A stretch of DNA of 64,000 nt from JBNJFY01 sp051747265. Its GTDB lineage: Bacteria; Bacteroidota; Rhodothermia; Balneolales; Balneolaceae. Numbering within the stretch: position 1 is the stretch's first letter; every line of letters begins with the position of its first letter. The notes beneath the pieces were generated by a model, which searched no databases, was not told where the DNA came from, and saw nothing but the letters and a program-made list of their open reading frames with translations. The DNA lies in assembly GCA_051747265.1 (NCBI GenBank), contig JBNJFY010000004.1, forward strand, positions 124,001-188,000, in the 5' to 3' direction. This document shows positions 1 to 7,628 of this stretch, piece by piece. The position numbers were made by a program, and so were the translations under genes.

Positions 1-124
1 TATCCTTAAATAGGTTATCAATCTTGACGGAGTAATCCTTTGACCCCAGACGCTGATACCAATAATCTAAAATTTGAACGCGATCGGCTACCGCCTGTGG
101 AGCCCATATTATTTGTTTAGCCAT
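1..124 (-). CDS. ParE/RelE-type toxin, 3' part cut by window edge
   Basis: This is the first ~41 codons of a RelE/ParE-superfamily toxin whose 3' end lies outside the window. The start codon is the CAT at 122-124. The sequence matches the complete toxin at 3104-3397 with an offset of 3273 bases, so it is one copy of a duplicated module. The antitoxin (109-351) is upstream on the same strand and overlaps the toxin start by 16 bases, the usual translationally coupled layout. Family knowledge: ParE poisons DNA gyrase and RelE cleaves mRNA on the ribosome; sequence alone cannot say which applies. Confidence 0.75.
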   Translation of the reverse strand, partial: MAKQIIWAPQAVADRVQILDYWYQRLGSKDYSVKIDNLFKD

Positions 125-351
125 TGTGCGACAAGTTGATCGGCTTGCTCATTGGTTAAGTAATCCCCGCGCTTAATGCTCTCTTGGGCTTGCTCAATGC
201 GTTGTTCTTGAACAGAGGAGAGCTGAATATTTTCCGCCGGTTGATATTTGCGATCTAAAATGTCTTTAACAGTTCGCAATAGATCTTCATCATCAATGTT
301 TTCAATACTTTCATGAAGTAAAGACTTTAGTCGATCAGCAGTTGTCGCCAT
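109..351 (-). CDS. Antitoxin of ParE/RelE-type module (copy 1)
   Basis: An 80-residue acidic protein, predicted to be the labile antitoxin for the toxin at 1-124. It has a helical N-terminal part, a Q/E-rich middle (SSVQEQRIEQAQESIKRGD) and a short C-terminal tail expected to wrap the toxin. It differs from the copy at 3382-3624 only at residue 7 (Arg here, Gln there), which points to recent duplication. The gene precedes and overlaps the toxin gene. By analogy with other type II antitoxins it may repress its own promoter, but no DNA-binding motif is obvious. The start is the ATG at 351, which is shared by both copies. Confidence 0.75.
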   Translation of the reverse strand: MATTADRLKSLLHESIENIDDEDLLRTVKDILDRKYQPAENIQLSSVQEQRIEQAQESIKRGDYLTNEQADQLVAQWLNK

Positions 352-1352
352 ATCACTGAAATTGTATTTAATGGTTACCGGTATTATAACTGAGAAGAGA
401 GTGAATTTGTATTCTACGATGGATTTTTCCCCTCAATGGTTTAAGCGCCCGTTTGGATCATGGTATAAATTGGGCTGAAGCATTTGTTGGTCACATTGGG
501 GTATGCTGTTGTGTAAAGTTTGCCACTTATCCTCTGTCATCGCGAGGGGATCAACGGTAGTTGCATGCCTGCGGTGATCTCCATGGGTTGCGCCATTGTG
601 GTAATAAATTACGAGCTGCTTATGCTTTCAGTGATTGTGATAATTTAAAATATGAGGTGTTGTGTTGGACCATTACTTTTGAGTGACCAAAAGTAACCAA
701 AAGTCATCGGGCGAGGATTAAATGGCTAAATCCGGCTGCATTCCACTAAAAAGATCCGATGCTCCTTAACACGCTCTGCTGGCTTCGGACTTAACAGCGG
801 TACGGATCTTTTTTTAACGCTCCATTCCGCCTGATTCTTAACGCCATTTTATCCAATGCCGAACATTCTGAGATCGGAGTCGGGATCCGGGTAGTCGCGG
901 AAAAACTCTGCGCAACTCTGCGGGTACACTGCGTAACTCCGCGAGAAAGGAAGAGCTGGGGTTCCACCAGGAGATGGCCGCGCTCCGCAGAGCTCCGCTC
1001 GCCATGACAGTGGGTGTCGCGAGGATGGGGCGATTCAGAAGAGGGTGATTAATAAGGTTACGGTTCCGCATGAATTCCTAGCAACACGTTCTCCACCTTG
1101 TCATCGCGAGAGCATCAACGGTAGTTGCATGCCCGTGGCGATCTCCATGAGTTGCGACGATGATTGTGGATTGGGTTATTTCGCACAAGTCTGCGTCCGA
1201 CAGCAATCGGACTCGGAATTGCGCTGGTTTGTATTGGGGAAAAAAATCTGCGCAACTCTGCGGGTACACTGCGTAACTCCGCGAGAAAGGAACAGCTAAG
1301 GCTATGCCGGGATCAGTAGAGCAGTTTAGCTTGCGTACCATACTTGCTGAAA
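352..1352. repeat. Intergenic repeat field A, no supported gene
   Basis: This kilobase has no convincing gene. It holds pieces of the local repeat family: a TCATCGCGAG...GCGATCTCCA stretch near 536-585 and again near 1096-1150, a CTCTGCGCAACTCTGCGGG stretch near 905 and 1249, and the inverted GAGATGGCC...GCCATGAC stretch near 970-1012. The short reading frames here are formed by the repeats themselves. A unit that starts near 1045 (GGTTACGGTTCCGCATGAAT) recurs at about 2433 and 2768. Confidence 0.7.
441..456. repeat. AAGCG-type palindrome upstream of TA copy 1
   Basis: TTAAGCGCCCGTTTGG is a degenerate form of the AAGCG/CGCTT palindrome that recurs at module borders in this island (3712-3729, 4887-4898, 4941-4954, 7589-7602, 8721-8734). 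Confidence 0.5.
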
Positions 1353-2054
1353 TCAGACATTAACACCAAAAATATAACCCACCAGAGCAGATAACCCCAT
1401 GGCAATGGTTCCCCAGATTACAATGCGTATCACCGCCTTGCGAATGCTCGAGCCACCGGTTTTTGCCGATACCGTTCCAAGTATAATCAGCGATATGATA
1501 GTAAATCCGTAGAGGAAATACTCCATTTCTGAAACCGGCGCAAAAAGGGTGACCACTAACGGTATAATTCCACCCGCTGTAAATGCAGCGCCCGATGCAA
1601 AAGCTGCCTGAATGGGTTTAGCTTGATTGATCTCACTAATCCCCAACTCATCTCGAACGTGAGTCCCGAGTGCATCCGCTTCGGTTAATTCTTTTGCGAC
1701 CTGTATGGAAGTCTCTTTTTTCAGCCCCCTTCGCTCGTAAATCTGTGCCAAAATGTTCACTTCTGCCTCAGGCATAGTTTCAAGCTCTTGTTTTTCCCGT
1801 TCGATGTCAGCGCTCTCAATGTCCGTTTGTGAGCTTACAGATACATATTCTCCGGCAGCCATAGATAAGGCTCCCGCAACGAGGCCGGCAACCGTGGCCA
1901 ATAAAATGGGATCTCTAGTTATACTGGCGGCCGCCACTCCGATAGCAAGGCTTGAAATAGAGATTATTCCGTCATTGGCCCCAAGAACGGCTGCTCGTAA
2001 CCAATTGCTACGATGTATGAAATGGGGGTCTAAATAGTTGTCAATGGTTAACAT
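1353..2054 (-). CDS. VIT family (VIT1/CCC1-like) membrane transporter
   Basis: A 233-residue protein of the vacuolar iron transporter family, which carries Fe2+ or Mn2+ across membranes in characterised members. Evidence is the N-terminal HRSNWLRAAVLGANDGIIS stretch and the AGLVAGALSMAAGEYVSVSS segment, both signatures of the family. They are followed by an acidic cytoplasmic stretch (about residues 80-140) that forms the metal-binding region in the family, and then three hydrophobic segments toward the C-terminus (about 150-230). Length and topology fit a complete five-helix protein. It stands alone among repeats, on the same strand as both flanking toxin-antitoxin modules, with no operon partner. 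Role in cytoplasmic metal detoxification or storage is inference. Confidence 0.88.
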   Translation of the reverse strand: MLTIDNYLDPHFIHRSNWLRAAVLGANDGIISISSLAIGVAAASITRDPILLATVAGLVAGALSMAAGEYVSVSSQTDIESADIEREKQELETMPEAEVNILAQIYERRGLKKETSIQVAKELTEADALGTHVRDELGISEINQAKPIQAAFASGAAFTAGGIIPLVVTLFAPVSEMEYFLYGFTIISLIILGTVSAKTGGSSIRKAVIRIVIWGTIAMGLSALVGYIFGVNV

Positions 2055-3103
2055 TTCGTATTGGTCAGAAGGTTTACATTATGGCCAGCCTAAGCAGACT
2101 ATTTATGTAACAGAGTACGTCCTCACATCTTACATAATCATTAATATGATCTACAATAATGGTGTATCAAGAAATTGAAGTTCTGATCAAAGATTCTGCA
2201 TCACCAGGGTAGTTTGGAAAGGAAGTGGTAACGCTGTGAATAGTTGAATTCGGGCCCAAGGGGAGGCGTGTACTAGGTTATGGAGGGAAATCTGCACAAC
2301 TTTGCGGGTACCCTGCGTAACACCGCGAGAAAGGAACAGCTGGGGTTCCAACTAGGAGATGGCCGCGCTCCACTCGCCATGACAGTGGAGGTGTTGCGAG
2401 GATGGGTCCAGTTCAGAAGAGGTTGAATATTATGGTTACGGTACCATATGAATTCCTAGCAACACGTTCGCCACCTTGTCATCGCGAGGGTATCAACGGT
2501 AGTTGCATGCCCGCGGCGATCTCCACGTGTGAAAAGGCTGTAGAATGGGCCAATACAGATCTTTGAAATCCAGAGGGGTGTATTTGAATGGGATCCGCAC
2601 AAGTCTCCGCTTCGCTCAGACTTGCGCGGGTTTGGGGGACTGCGCAACTCCGCGAGATAGGAAGAGCTGGGGTTCCACCAGGAGATGGCCACGCTCCGCA
2701 GGGCTCCGCTCGCCATGACAGTGGAGTGTTGTAAGGATGGTTCCAGTTGAGAAGAGGTTGAATATTATGGTTACGGTTCCATTTAGAATTCCTAGCAACA
2801 CGTTCGCCACTTTGTCATCGCGAGGGGATCAGCGGTAGTTGCATGCCCGCGGCGATCTCCACGTGTGAAAAGGCTGTAGAATGGGCCAATACAGATCTTT
2901 GAAATCCAGAGGGGTGTATTTGAATGGGATCCGCACAAGTCTCCGCTTCGCTAAGACTTGCGCGGGTTTGGGAAAAAGCTCTGCGCAACTCGGTGGGTAC
3001 TCTGCGTAACTCCGCGAGATAGGGAGAGCTGGGGTTCCACCAGGAGATGGCTACGCTCTGCAACACAGACTTGTGATTGATTGGTGTTGGGGCGGCTAAA
3101 ATA
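2055..3103. repeat. Intergenic repeat field B with ~335-bp direct units
   Basis: No gene is supported. Two consecutive units, about 2424-2758 and 2759-3080, are near-identical. Each starts with GGTTACGGT(A/T)CCAT, passes through AATTCCTAGCAACACGTTCG and the TCATCGCGAG...GCGATCTCC palindrome, then a stretch with AATGGGCCAATACAGATC, and ends with CGCAACTCCGCGAGATAGG and GAGATGGCC...GCCATGAC. A partial unit lies at 2288-2420. The outer palindrome resembles the widespread TCATTGCGAG...GCAATCTC intergenic repeat (established knowledge, from memory). Confidence 0.75.
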
Positions 3104-3397
3104 CTACAATTTCAAATCATCAGGATTTCGACGACTATCCCAGATATGTAAGATTTTTATTGAAGTATCATCGTTGAGATAGAAAATCTGATAATGGTCA
3201 CGTACAAATACTCGAATATTCTGTTTCTCAACAGCTCTGCCCAATTCAGGAAATTGAGATAATAGATGAATGGTATCCTTAAATAGGTTATCAATCTTGA
3301 CGGAGTAATCCTTTGACCCCAGACGCTGATACCAATAATCTAAAATTTGAACGCGATCGGCTACCGCCTGTGGAGCCCATATTATTTGTTTAGCCAT
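3104..3397 (-). CDS. ParE/RelE-type toxin (copy 2, complete)
   Basis: A complete 97-residue toxin of the RelE/ParE superfamily. The N-terminus (IIWAPQAVADRVQILDYWYQ) is the first strand and helix of the fold. The later stretch HYQIFYLNDDTSIKILHIWD followed by SRRNPDD is the typical C-terminal sheet and basic tail. Length is normal for the family. Its antitoxin (3382-3624) is immediately upstream and overlaps its start by 16 bases. The first 41 codons match the gene cut at base 1. Gyrase poisoning (ParE) and mRNA cleavage (RelE) both remain possible; the C-terminal motif looks more ParE-like. Confidence 0.85.
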   Translation of the reverse strand: MAKQIIWAPQAVADRVQILDYWYQRLGSKDYSVKIDNLFKDTIHLLSQFPELGRAVEKQNIRVFVRDHYQIFYLNDDTSIKILHIWDSRRNPDDLKL

Positions 3398-3857
3398 TGT
3401 GCGACAAGTTGATCGGCTTGCTCATTGGTCAAGTAATCCCCGCGCTTAATGCTTTCCTGGGCTTGCTCAATGCGTTGTTCTTGAACAGAGGAGAGCTGAA
3501 TATTTTCCGCCGGTTGATACTTGCGATCTAAAATGTCTTTAACGGTTCGCAATAGATCTTCATCATCGATGTTTTCGATACTTTCATGAAGTAAAGACTT
3601 TAGTTGATCAGCTGTTGTCGCCATATCACTGAAATTGTATTTAATGGTTTCCAGTATTATAACTAAGAAGAGAGTGAATTTGTATTCTACGATGGATTTT
3701 CCCATCAATGGTTTAAGCGCCCGTTTGGACCATGGTATAAATTGAGCTGAAGCATTTGTTAGTCACATTGGGGTATGCTGTTGTGTAAAGTTTGCCACTT
3801 ATCCACTGTCATCGCGAGGGTATCAACGGTAGTTGCATGCCCGCGGCGTTCTCCAAG
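3274..3857. repeat. Duplicated toxin-antitoxin segment, copy 2
   Basis: Direct-repeat partner of bases 1-590. Similarity runs from inside the toxin gene, through the antitoxin and its upstream region, and ends in the TCATCGCGAGG palindrome near 3810-3857. Confidence 0.85.
3382..3624 (-). CDS. Antitoxin of ParE/RelE-type module (copy 2)
   Basis: An 80-residue antitoxin identical to copy 1 (109-351) except Gln instead of Arg at residue 7. The open frame extends upstream to 3708, but the conserved start is the ATG at 3624. Copy 1 begins at exactly the equivalent position, and the extra 28 residues (hydrophobic, from the AT-rich upstream DNA) have no counterpart there. It overlaps the toxin gene by 16 bases. 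A neutralising partner of the downstream toxin is inferred from gene order, size and the acidic Q/E-rich composition. Confidence 0.78.
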   Translation of the reverse strand: MATTADQLKSLLHESIENIDDEDLLRTVKDILDRKYQPAENIQLSSVQEQRIEQAQESIKRGDYLTNEQADQLVAQWLNK

Positions 3858-3879
3858 TGTTATATTGGCTGGGGTTTAC

Positions 3880-4734
3880 TTACAGATTCAACACCTTGCC
3901 ACAGCATTTCGAAAAATCCATTAGTGCCTCTTTATATCTCGATTCTGGCATGTTATCGATCAACTGCTCGTAAGTAATCCACTGCAGACGTAGCTTTTGA
4001 ACCAGATCAATGTCCTGGTAATCAAGGGGATCTGCTTTCTCGGAGGCATCCCCGAGATCAGCGATAATAGCCGCTTCATCGATACCGCCCGGATTGCGAC
4101 CGGAGGTATATTCATCAAACTTGTAGGCGTAAAAGCGGGAGCTGGAGGTGCGTTGCTTAAACACCCGTGGCGTCAACAAGGTGACCGTAACTTGCTCGGG
4201 CTGCTGTCGCTGGTGCTTTGGTTTTGTGTTGTCGTGGAATGCCAAGGCCGAATCAATCACCCGGGCCAGTTGGTTGCGGTGATGGTCGTGGGTGGTGGAG
4301 TGGGAGATATCGGAGAGCCACTTGGCCTCGATGAAATTCACGCTATTACCTTGATGGGGAGCATACCGGATGCCGCTGACCGTGTTGCCCCGGTGGGTGA
4401 TGGCGCCGATGGCCAGATCCAGGTTGGTGTTGCCTTCTTGAGAGCGCGGCGGAAGGGGCAAGGCTTCAAACCAGATGTGCGCTGGCTCGGAGGGCGCTTG
4501 ATTCAATTGCTCATAAAATGCTTTTACGCCTTCTGATTTGCCCATCGCATACCCGGCGGCCACCAATAAGGTCCAGACCTGCTCATCGTAAAAGCTGGAT
4601 CCTTGATTACTCTCTGCTTTCCTGACTTTCCCCAGTAAGTCCTCCCGGTTCGCTCTACCTAAAATCAGTTTTGAATGGTCGGAATCCTCGCATTCATCGA
4701 GAAGGGTAGCGAGCTGATCGTGTAATGGAGGCAT
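3880..4734 (-). CDS. Uncharacterised protein, possible PD-(D/E)XK nuclease fold
   Basis: A 284-residue protein I do not recognise by family. The middle contains NTNLDLAIGAI (Asp106) and, about 30 residues on, NFIEAKWL (Glu136, Lys138). This D...ExK spacing between predicted strands is the usual layout of PD-(D/E)XK nuclease active sites, so a nuclease is a reasonable guess. The N-terminal ~80 residues look helical; the C-terminal third is charged, ends near KCCGKVLNL and has no clear motif. It lies between the toxin-antitoxin copy and the retron, transcribed away from the retron, in a stretch rich in defence genes. Codon use looks less AT-rich than the retron. Function is inference only. Confidence 0.55.
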   Translation of the reverse strand: MPPLHDQLATLLDECEDSDHSKLILGRANREDLLGKVRKAESNQGSSFYDEQVWTLLVAAGYAMGKSEGVKAFYEQLNQAPSEPAHIWFEALPLPPRSQEGNTNLDLAIGAITHRGNTVSGIRYAPHQGNSVNFIEAKWLSDISHSTTHDHHRNQLARVIDSALAFHDNTKPKHQRQQPEQVTVTLLTPRVFKQRTSSSRFYAYKFDEYTSGRNPGGIDEAAIIADLGDASEKADPLDYQDIDLVQKLRLQWITYEQLIDNMPESRYKEALMDFSKCCGKVLNL

Positions 4735-4886
4735 AAGGATATTTTTCTAACTAGGATAGCCTATGGAAGGTTGATTGCCTCAATATTTGCGACCGCTGGT
4801 TAAATAACAAGAAAGGAATTAGCAGGATCTGAGGGAGATTGGTATAGGTTGGCTATAAGCTCCTAAATGGTTCTCTAAAATGGTTT

Positions 4887-4898
4887 AAGCGTCCGCTT
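4887..4898. repeat. AAGCG-type palindrome, inverted form
   Basis: AAGCGTCCGCTT is a perfect palindromic stem (AAGCG/CGCTT). It faces the copy at 4941-4954 upstream of the retron promoter. Confidence 0.6.
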
Positions 4899-4940
4899 GG
4901 ACCATGAAAAGGCTAATACTATGATAGATTGTAGTGGGTA

Positions 4941-4954
4941 CAAGAGGACGCTTG
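4941..4954. repeat. AAGCG-type palindrome upstream of the retron
   Basis: CAAGAGGACGCTTG is a one-base variant of the palindrome CAAGCGGACGCTTG seen exactly at 7589-7602 just after the retron. The two copies therefore flank the retron module. Confidence 0.6.
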
Positions 4955-4970
4955 CCCATAATGTAAAAAA

Positions 4971-4999
4971 TTGACATTTGGATAAATATGAAATAGAAT
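4971..4999 (+). promoter_or_regulatory. Sigma70-like promoter of the retron operon
   Basis: TTGACA (4971-4976), a 17-base spacer, then TAGAAT (4994-4999), 21 bases before the effector start. This is close to the textbook proteobacterial consensus rather than the TAnnTTTG type known for Bacteroidota, and may reflect the origin of the element. Confidence 0.65.
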
Positions 5000-5019
5000 A
5001 CTAAAGTATTGGTATTGCC

Positions 5020-6273
5020 ATGAAAAGACAATGTAGAACACATATGAAGTTATCTGAAACTGAACCAGGGAAGCGTTGGGTAAATCAATTCAAGAAGCCT
5101 GATCGTATGACTGCCAAGGTATTACTTGATGACTTGATATATATATCTAATGATGAATTGATCTCAGGCCTATACAATTTAGTATCTAAGTACTTAAAGA
5201 AACATAAGGAACAAAAAATTGCTTTATTTGCTGCCAGAGAAAATATGGGTAATACATACTGGAGAAATAGATATACGCCCCCTAAAAATATTCATAGAAC
5301 CAGAGAAGTAGGAAGCGAAGGTATCATAGCAAATTTATGTAGGGATATAGCTAAAAAAAATGACTCAGTATTAAATCATCCTTCAATTGAAGAAATGAAA
5401 AAACATAAGTGCCAATTTATGTTTTTTCTAGATGATATGATTGCTAGTGGTACTAGAATGATAAAATTCTCAAGATGGTTGTATTCAAATGAAATCATAA
5501 AGAGTTGGCACTCATATGGCTATGTGAAATTTGTGTCATGTAGTTATGGTGCATCTACGGTTGGAGAAGTTAGTATTACTAATGACAATTTGATATATGA
5601 TATAATCAAATGCCAAAGCAATACTAGCGGTCGCTCTATTTGGAATGATGAAAAGAATAAAAAGATAAAAAAACTATGTTATGAGTATTCTAAATATACT
5701 AGTAAAAGTTTTTTTCCCCTAGGTTATAAAAGTGCCTTTACAACTATGTATTTTGATCACAGTTGCCCAAATACTAATCCATCTATTTTGTGGGCATCGA
5801 AAAAAAATTCTTGGGAAGGAATTTTTGATAAGCGACCAGAATTAGTTTTTAAAAAAGATATATCTCATAAAAACATAGAAAGAGTTCAAATAGAAGCCTT
5901 AAAGTCACTAGGACAAACAAATTTAAACAATCCATCAAATTTTAAAAAATTGTCACCTAAATCTAAGCAATTAATTGTCCTATTATCTTGTGTTGCAAGA
6001 AGAAAAAATAAAGTAAATATTTTGAGTGATATGATGGAATTGGAGGTAACTGTCATACGGCAGTTGATTGAGATATGTATAGAAAATAAATGGCTTGATC
6101 CGAGTAAAAGAATAACAAAAAGTGGAAAACAGCTGCTAATAGCTGCGAGAAAGAATAAATACATTCAAGACTATAACCTAAGTATTAAAACAGAATTTTA
6201 TCATCCAAGAAATTATAGGGGGTCAACGTCTTCATCTAGTGTAGGTCTCTCAAAAGGAGACTCCCATGAATGA
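5020..6273 (+). CDS. Retron effector: PRTase-like domain plus winged helix
   Basis: A 417-residue predicted toxic effector of a retron. Residues ~30-260 resemble a phosphoribosyltransferase-like fold. FMFFLDDMIASGTRM (around 134-147) matches the PRPP-binding loop (hydrophobic strand, two acids, small residues, Gly-Thr), and DHSCPNTNPSILWA (about 246-259) is a second conserved patch. Residues ~311-378 (LSPKSKQLIVLLS ... SKRITKSGKQLLIAA) look like a winged helix. Known: retrons with PRTase-like plus winged-helix effectors form one published class (type III, from memory). The RT gene follows at 6424, and the msr-msd RNA begins inside the last ~19 codons here, which encode a low-complexity Ser/Gly tail. 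The start could be ATG 5020 or 5044. AT-rich, likely transferred. Confidence 0.82.
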   Translation: MKRQCRTHMKLSETEPGKRWVNQFKKPDRMTAKVLLDDLIYISNDELISGLYNLVSKYLKKHKEQKIALFAARENMGNTYWRNRYTPPKNIHRTREVGSEGIIANLCRDIAKKNDSVLNHPSIEEMKKHKCQFMFFLDDMIASGTRMIKFSRWLYSNEIIKSWHSYGYVKFVSCSYGASTVGEVSITNDNLIYDIIKCQSNTSGRSIWNDEKNKKIKKLCYEYSKYTSKSFFPLGYKSAFTTMYFDHSCPNTNPSILWASKKNSWEGIFDKRPELVFKKDISHKNIERVQIEALKSLGQTNLNNPSNFKKLSPKSKQLIVLLSCVARRKNKVNILSDMMELEVTVIRQLIEICIENKWLDPSKRITKSGKQLLIAARKNKYIQDYNLSIKTEFYHPRNYRGSTSSSSVGLSKGDSHE

Positions 6274-6443
6274 TCTAATAAATCATTTGAAAGGAATCGA
6301 GATTACTCGATTTCTAGGGAATAGCGGGCGCATGTTCCAAGGTTTAGCATGCTCCTTTAGCTCTGCGCTGGCCTTGAGCGCGGAGCATGCTAATCCTCGC
6401 AAAGCTCGGATAAACCAAAGTAGATGAATCGTTGGCCCCCTAT
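6215..6443 (+). ncRNA. Retron msr-msd RNA
   Basis: A ~229-nt retron template RNA read by hand. The a1 arm 6215-6228 (ATAGGGGGTCAACG) pairs with a2 6430-6443 (CGTTGGCCCCCTAT): 14 pairs including one G-U. Inside are stem-loop 1 GTCTC/GAGAC (6245-6249/6257-6261), stem-loop 2 AATGAT/ATCATT (6269-6274/6282-6287), and stem-loop 3 with nine RNA pairs (6293-6301/6306-6314, loop ATTA). The msd hairpin has a perfect 12-bp stem TTAGCATGCTCC (6344-6355) with 6382-6393 and an inner stem GCGCT/AGCGC (6365-6369/6377-6381). The order a1, msr loops, long msd hairpin, a2, RT is the standard retron layout. TAG at 6238-6240 could hold the branching guanosine; this is a guess. The exact msd ends cannot be set by eye. 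Confidence 0.8.
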
Positions 6444-7548
6444 TCCATATCAAAAAAAAGGATTATTAAAAGGAATAGATGAGCAAGTTATAGATAATAG
6501 CTTGCGGCAGGCTCATAGCCTACAAGGTAAAAACTTTCCTCCGCTACTAACATTAGGGCATTTAGCTTTTCAAACTGATGTCAGTTATTATTTTATAAGA
6601 AAAGTAGTTGCTAGAGATATTAATCCATACAGAACATTTTCCATAAAAAAAAGAAGTGGTGGACGAAGATATATAAATGTTCCAGAACCGAAATTAATGA
6701 AAGTTCAAAAATGGATTGATCAATTTATATTATCTAAAATAGAACCTAGTGCTTATAGTTATGCTTTTAATGAGGGCAAATCAATTGTTGAATGTGCTGA
6801 ACAGCACCTTCAATGTAGGTGGTTGATAAAGCTTGATCTTCGCCATTTTTTCGAGTCTCTCTCTGAAATACAAGCTTATCATGTATTTAAAAATTTAGGT
6901 TATGATAATTTGATTTCATTTGAATTAGCCCGAATTTGTACCAAAGTTACTAGGAGAAGTTCAAAAAAGTATCATAATAATTATTGGTTAGCGAGAAATG
7001 ATTCGCCTATTCCTGATTATTATGATCCAAGAATTGGGCATTTACCGCAAGGTGTGCCGACTAGTCCCAAATTGTCAAATATAATAGTAAAAGAGTTAGA
7101 TAATGAGATTCAGAGTATAGCAAATAAACATAATTTATGTTTTACTAGATATGCTGATGATATTACAATATCAACATATTCTAATAGTTTTAATCGTAAT
7201 ATTGCAGTTGAAATTATTCGAAAAATATATGCACTTTTCCCAAAATATGGTTTGCGACCTAATCCTCAAAAAGCAAAAATTATCCCACCAGGAGCAAGGA
7301 AATTAGTGCTCGGACTACTGGTTGATAGTAATAAAGTTAGATTGTCAAAATCATTTAGAAAAGCATTGGAGTGTCACCTTTATTTTTGTGCTAAAGACCC
7401 AATTGAACATGCTAAAAAACGTGGTTTTGACTCCGTTTTGGGTCTGAAGAATTTTATAACTGGCAAGCTGGCTTATACCAAGCAAGTTGATGCTCATTAT
7501 CATTCAAAATTACTTGATGAATATGGTGAGATTGACTGGCCTATTTGA
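6424..7548 (+). CDS. Retron reverse transcriptase
   Basis: A 374-residue reverse transcriptase that copies the msd part of the adjacent RNA into single-stranded DNA. Motifs in order: basic fingers and SIKKRSGGRRYINVPEP (~73-89), IKLDLRHFFESL (~135-146, first catalytic Asp), HLPQGVPTSPKLSN (~206-219), FTRYADDITIS (YADD 243-246, catalytic Asp pair), LVLGLLVD (~294-301, where retron RTs usually carry a VTG-like motif), then a helical C-terminal thumb to residue 374. The size fits a lone retron RT with no maturase or HNH domain, so it is not a group II intron RT. The next internal Met is far downstream (residue 92), so the start at 6424 stands even though the RNA a2 arm overlaps codons 3-7. The operon has one clear promoter, before the effector. 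Confidence 0.92.
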   Translation: MNRWPPIPYQKKGLLKGIDEQVIDNSLRQAHSLQGKNFPPLLTLGHLAFQTDVSYYFIRKVVARDINPYRTFSIKKRSGGRRYINVPEPKLMKVQKWIDQFILSKIEPSAYSYAFNEGKSIVECAEQHLQCRWLIKLDLRHFFESLSEIQAYHVFKNLGYDNLISFELARICTKVTRRSSKKYHNNYWLARNDSPIPDYYDPRIGHLPQGVPTSPKLSNIIVKELDNEIQSIANKHNLCFTRYADDITISTYSNSFNRNIAVEIIRKIYALFPKYGLRPNPQKAKIIPPGARKLVLGLLVDSNKVRLSKSFRKALECHLYFCAKDPIEHAKKRGFDSVLGLKNFITGKLAYTKQVDAHYHSKLLDEYGEIDWPI

Positions 7549-7588
7549 ACCTATATTAAGTTTTTTCCAAAAATTGACACAGTGGGCA

Positions 7589-7602
7589 CAAGCGGACGCT
7601 TG
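7589..7602. repeat. AAGCG-type palindrome after the retron
   Basis: CAAGCGGACGCTTG, with a perfect CAAGCG/CGCTTG stem, sits between the convergent RT and 7629-8516 genes. It may act as a weak bidirectional terminator as well as a repeat. Confidence 0.6.
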
Positions 7603-7628
7603 CGCTATGTTGGGGGGGCACAACAAAT

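Larger units (their letters stand above)
1..590. repeat. Duplicated toxin-antitoxin segment, copy 1
   Basis: Bases 1 to about 590 align with 3274 to about 3857 with only scattered substitutions. The match covers the toxin start, the whole antitoxin, its upstream region and a palindromic tail (TCATCGCGAGG near 539). The copies lie in direct orientation and bracket the VIT transporter gene, so recombination between them could delete about 3.3 kb. Confidence 0.85.

Noticed and set aside
838..1341. Short overlapping open frames on both strands
   Set aside because: They are formed by the palindromic repeats. The same translations recur at 2456-3066 wherever the repeat occurs, and they lack family resemblance or start signals.
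6424..7548. Group II intron or diversity-generating retroelement RT
   Set aside because: There is no maturase or HNH domain, no intron domain V-like hairpin downstream and no template/variable repeat pair. The flanking RNA fold and the effector gene fit a retron.
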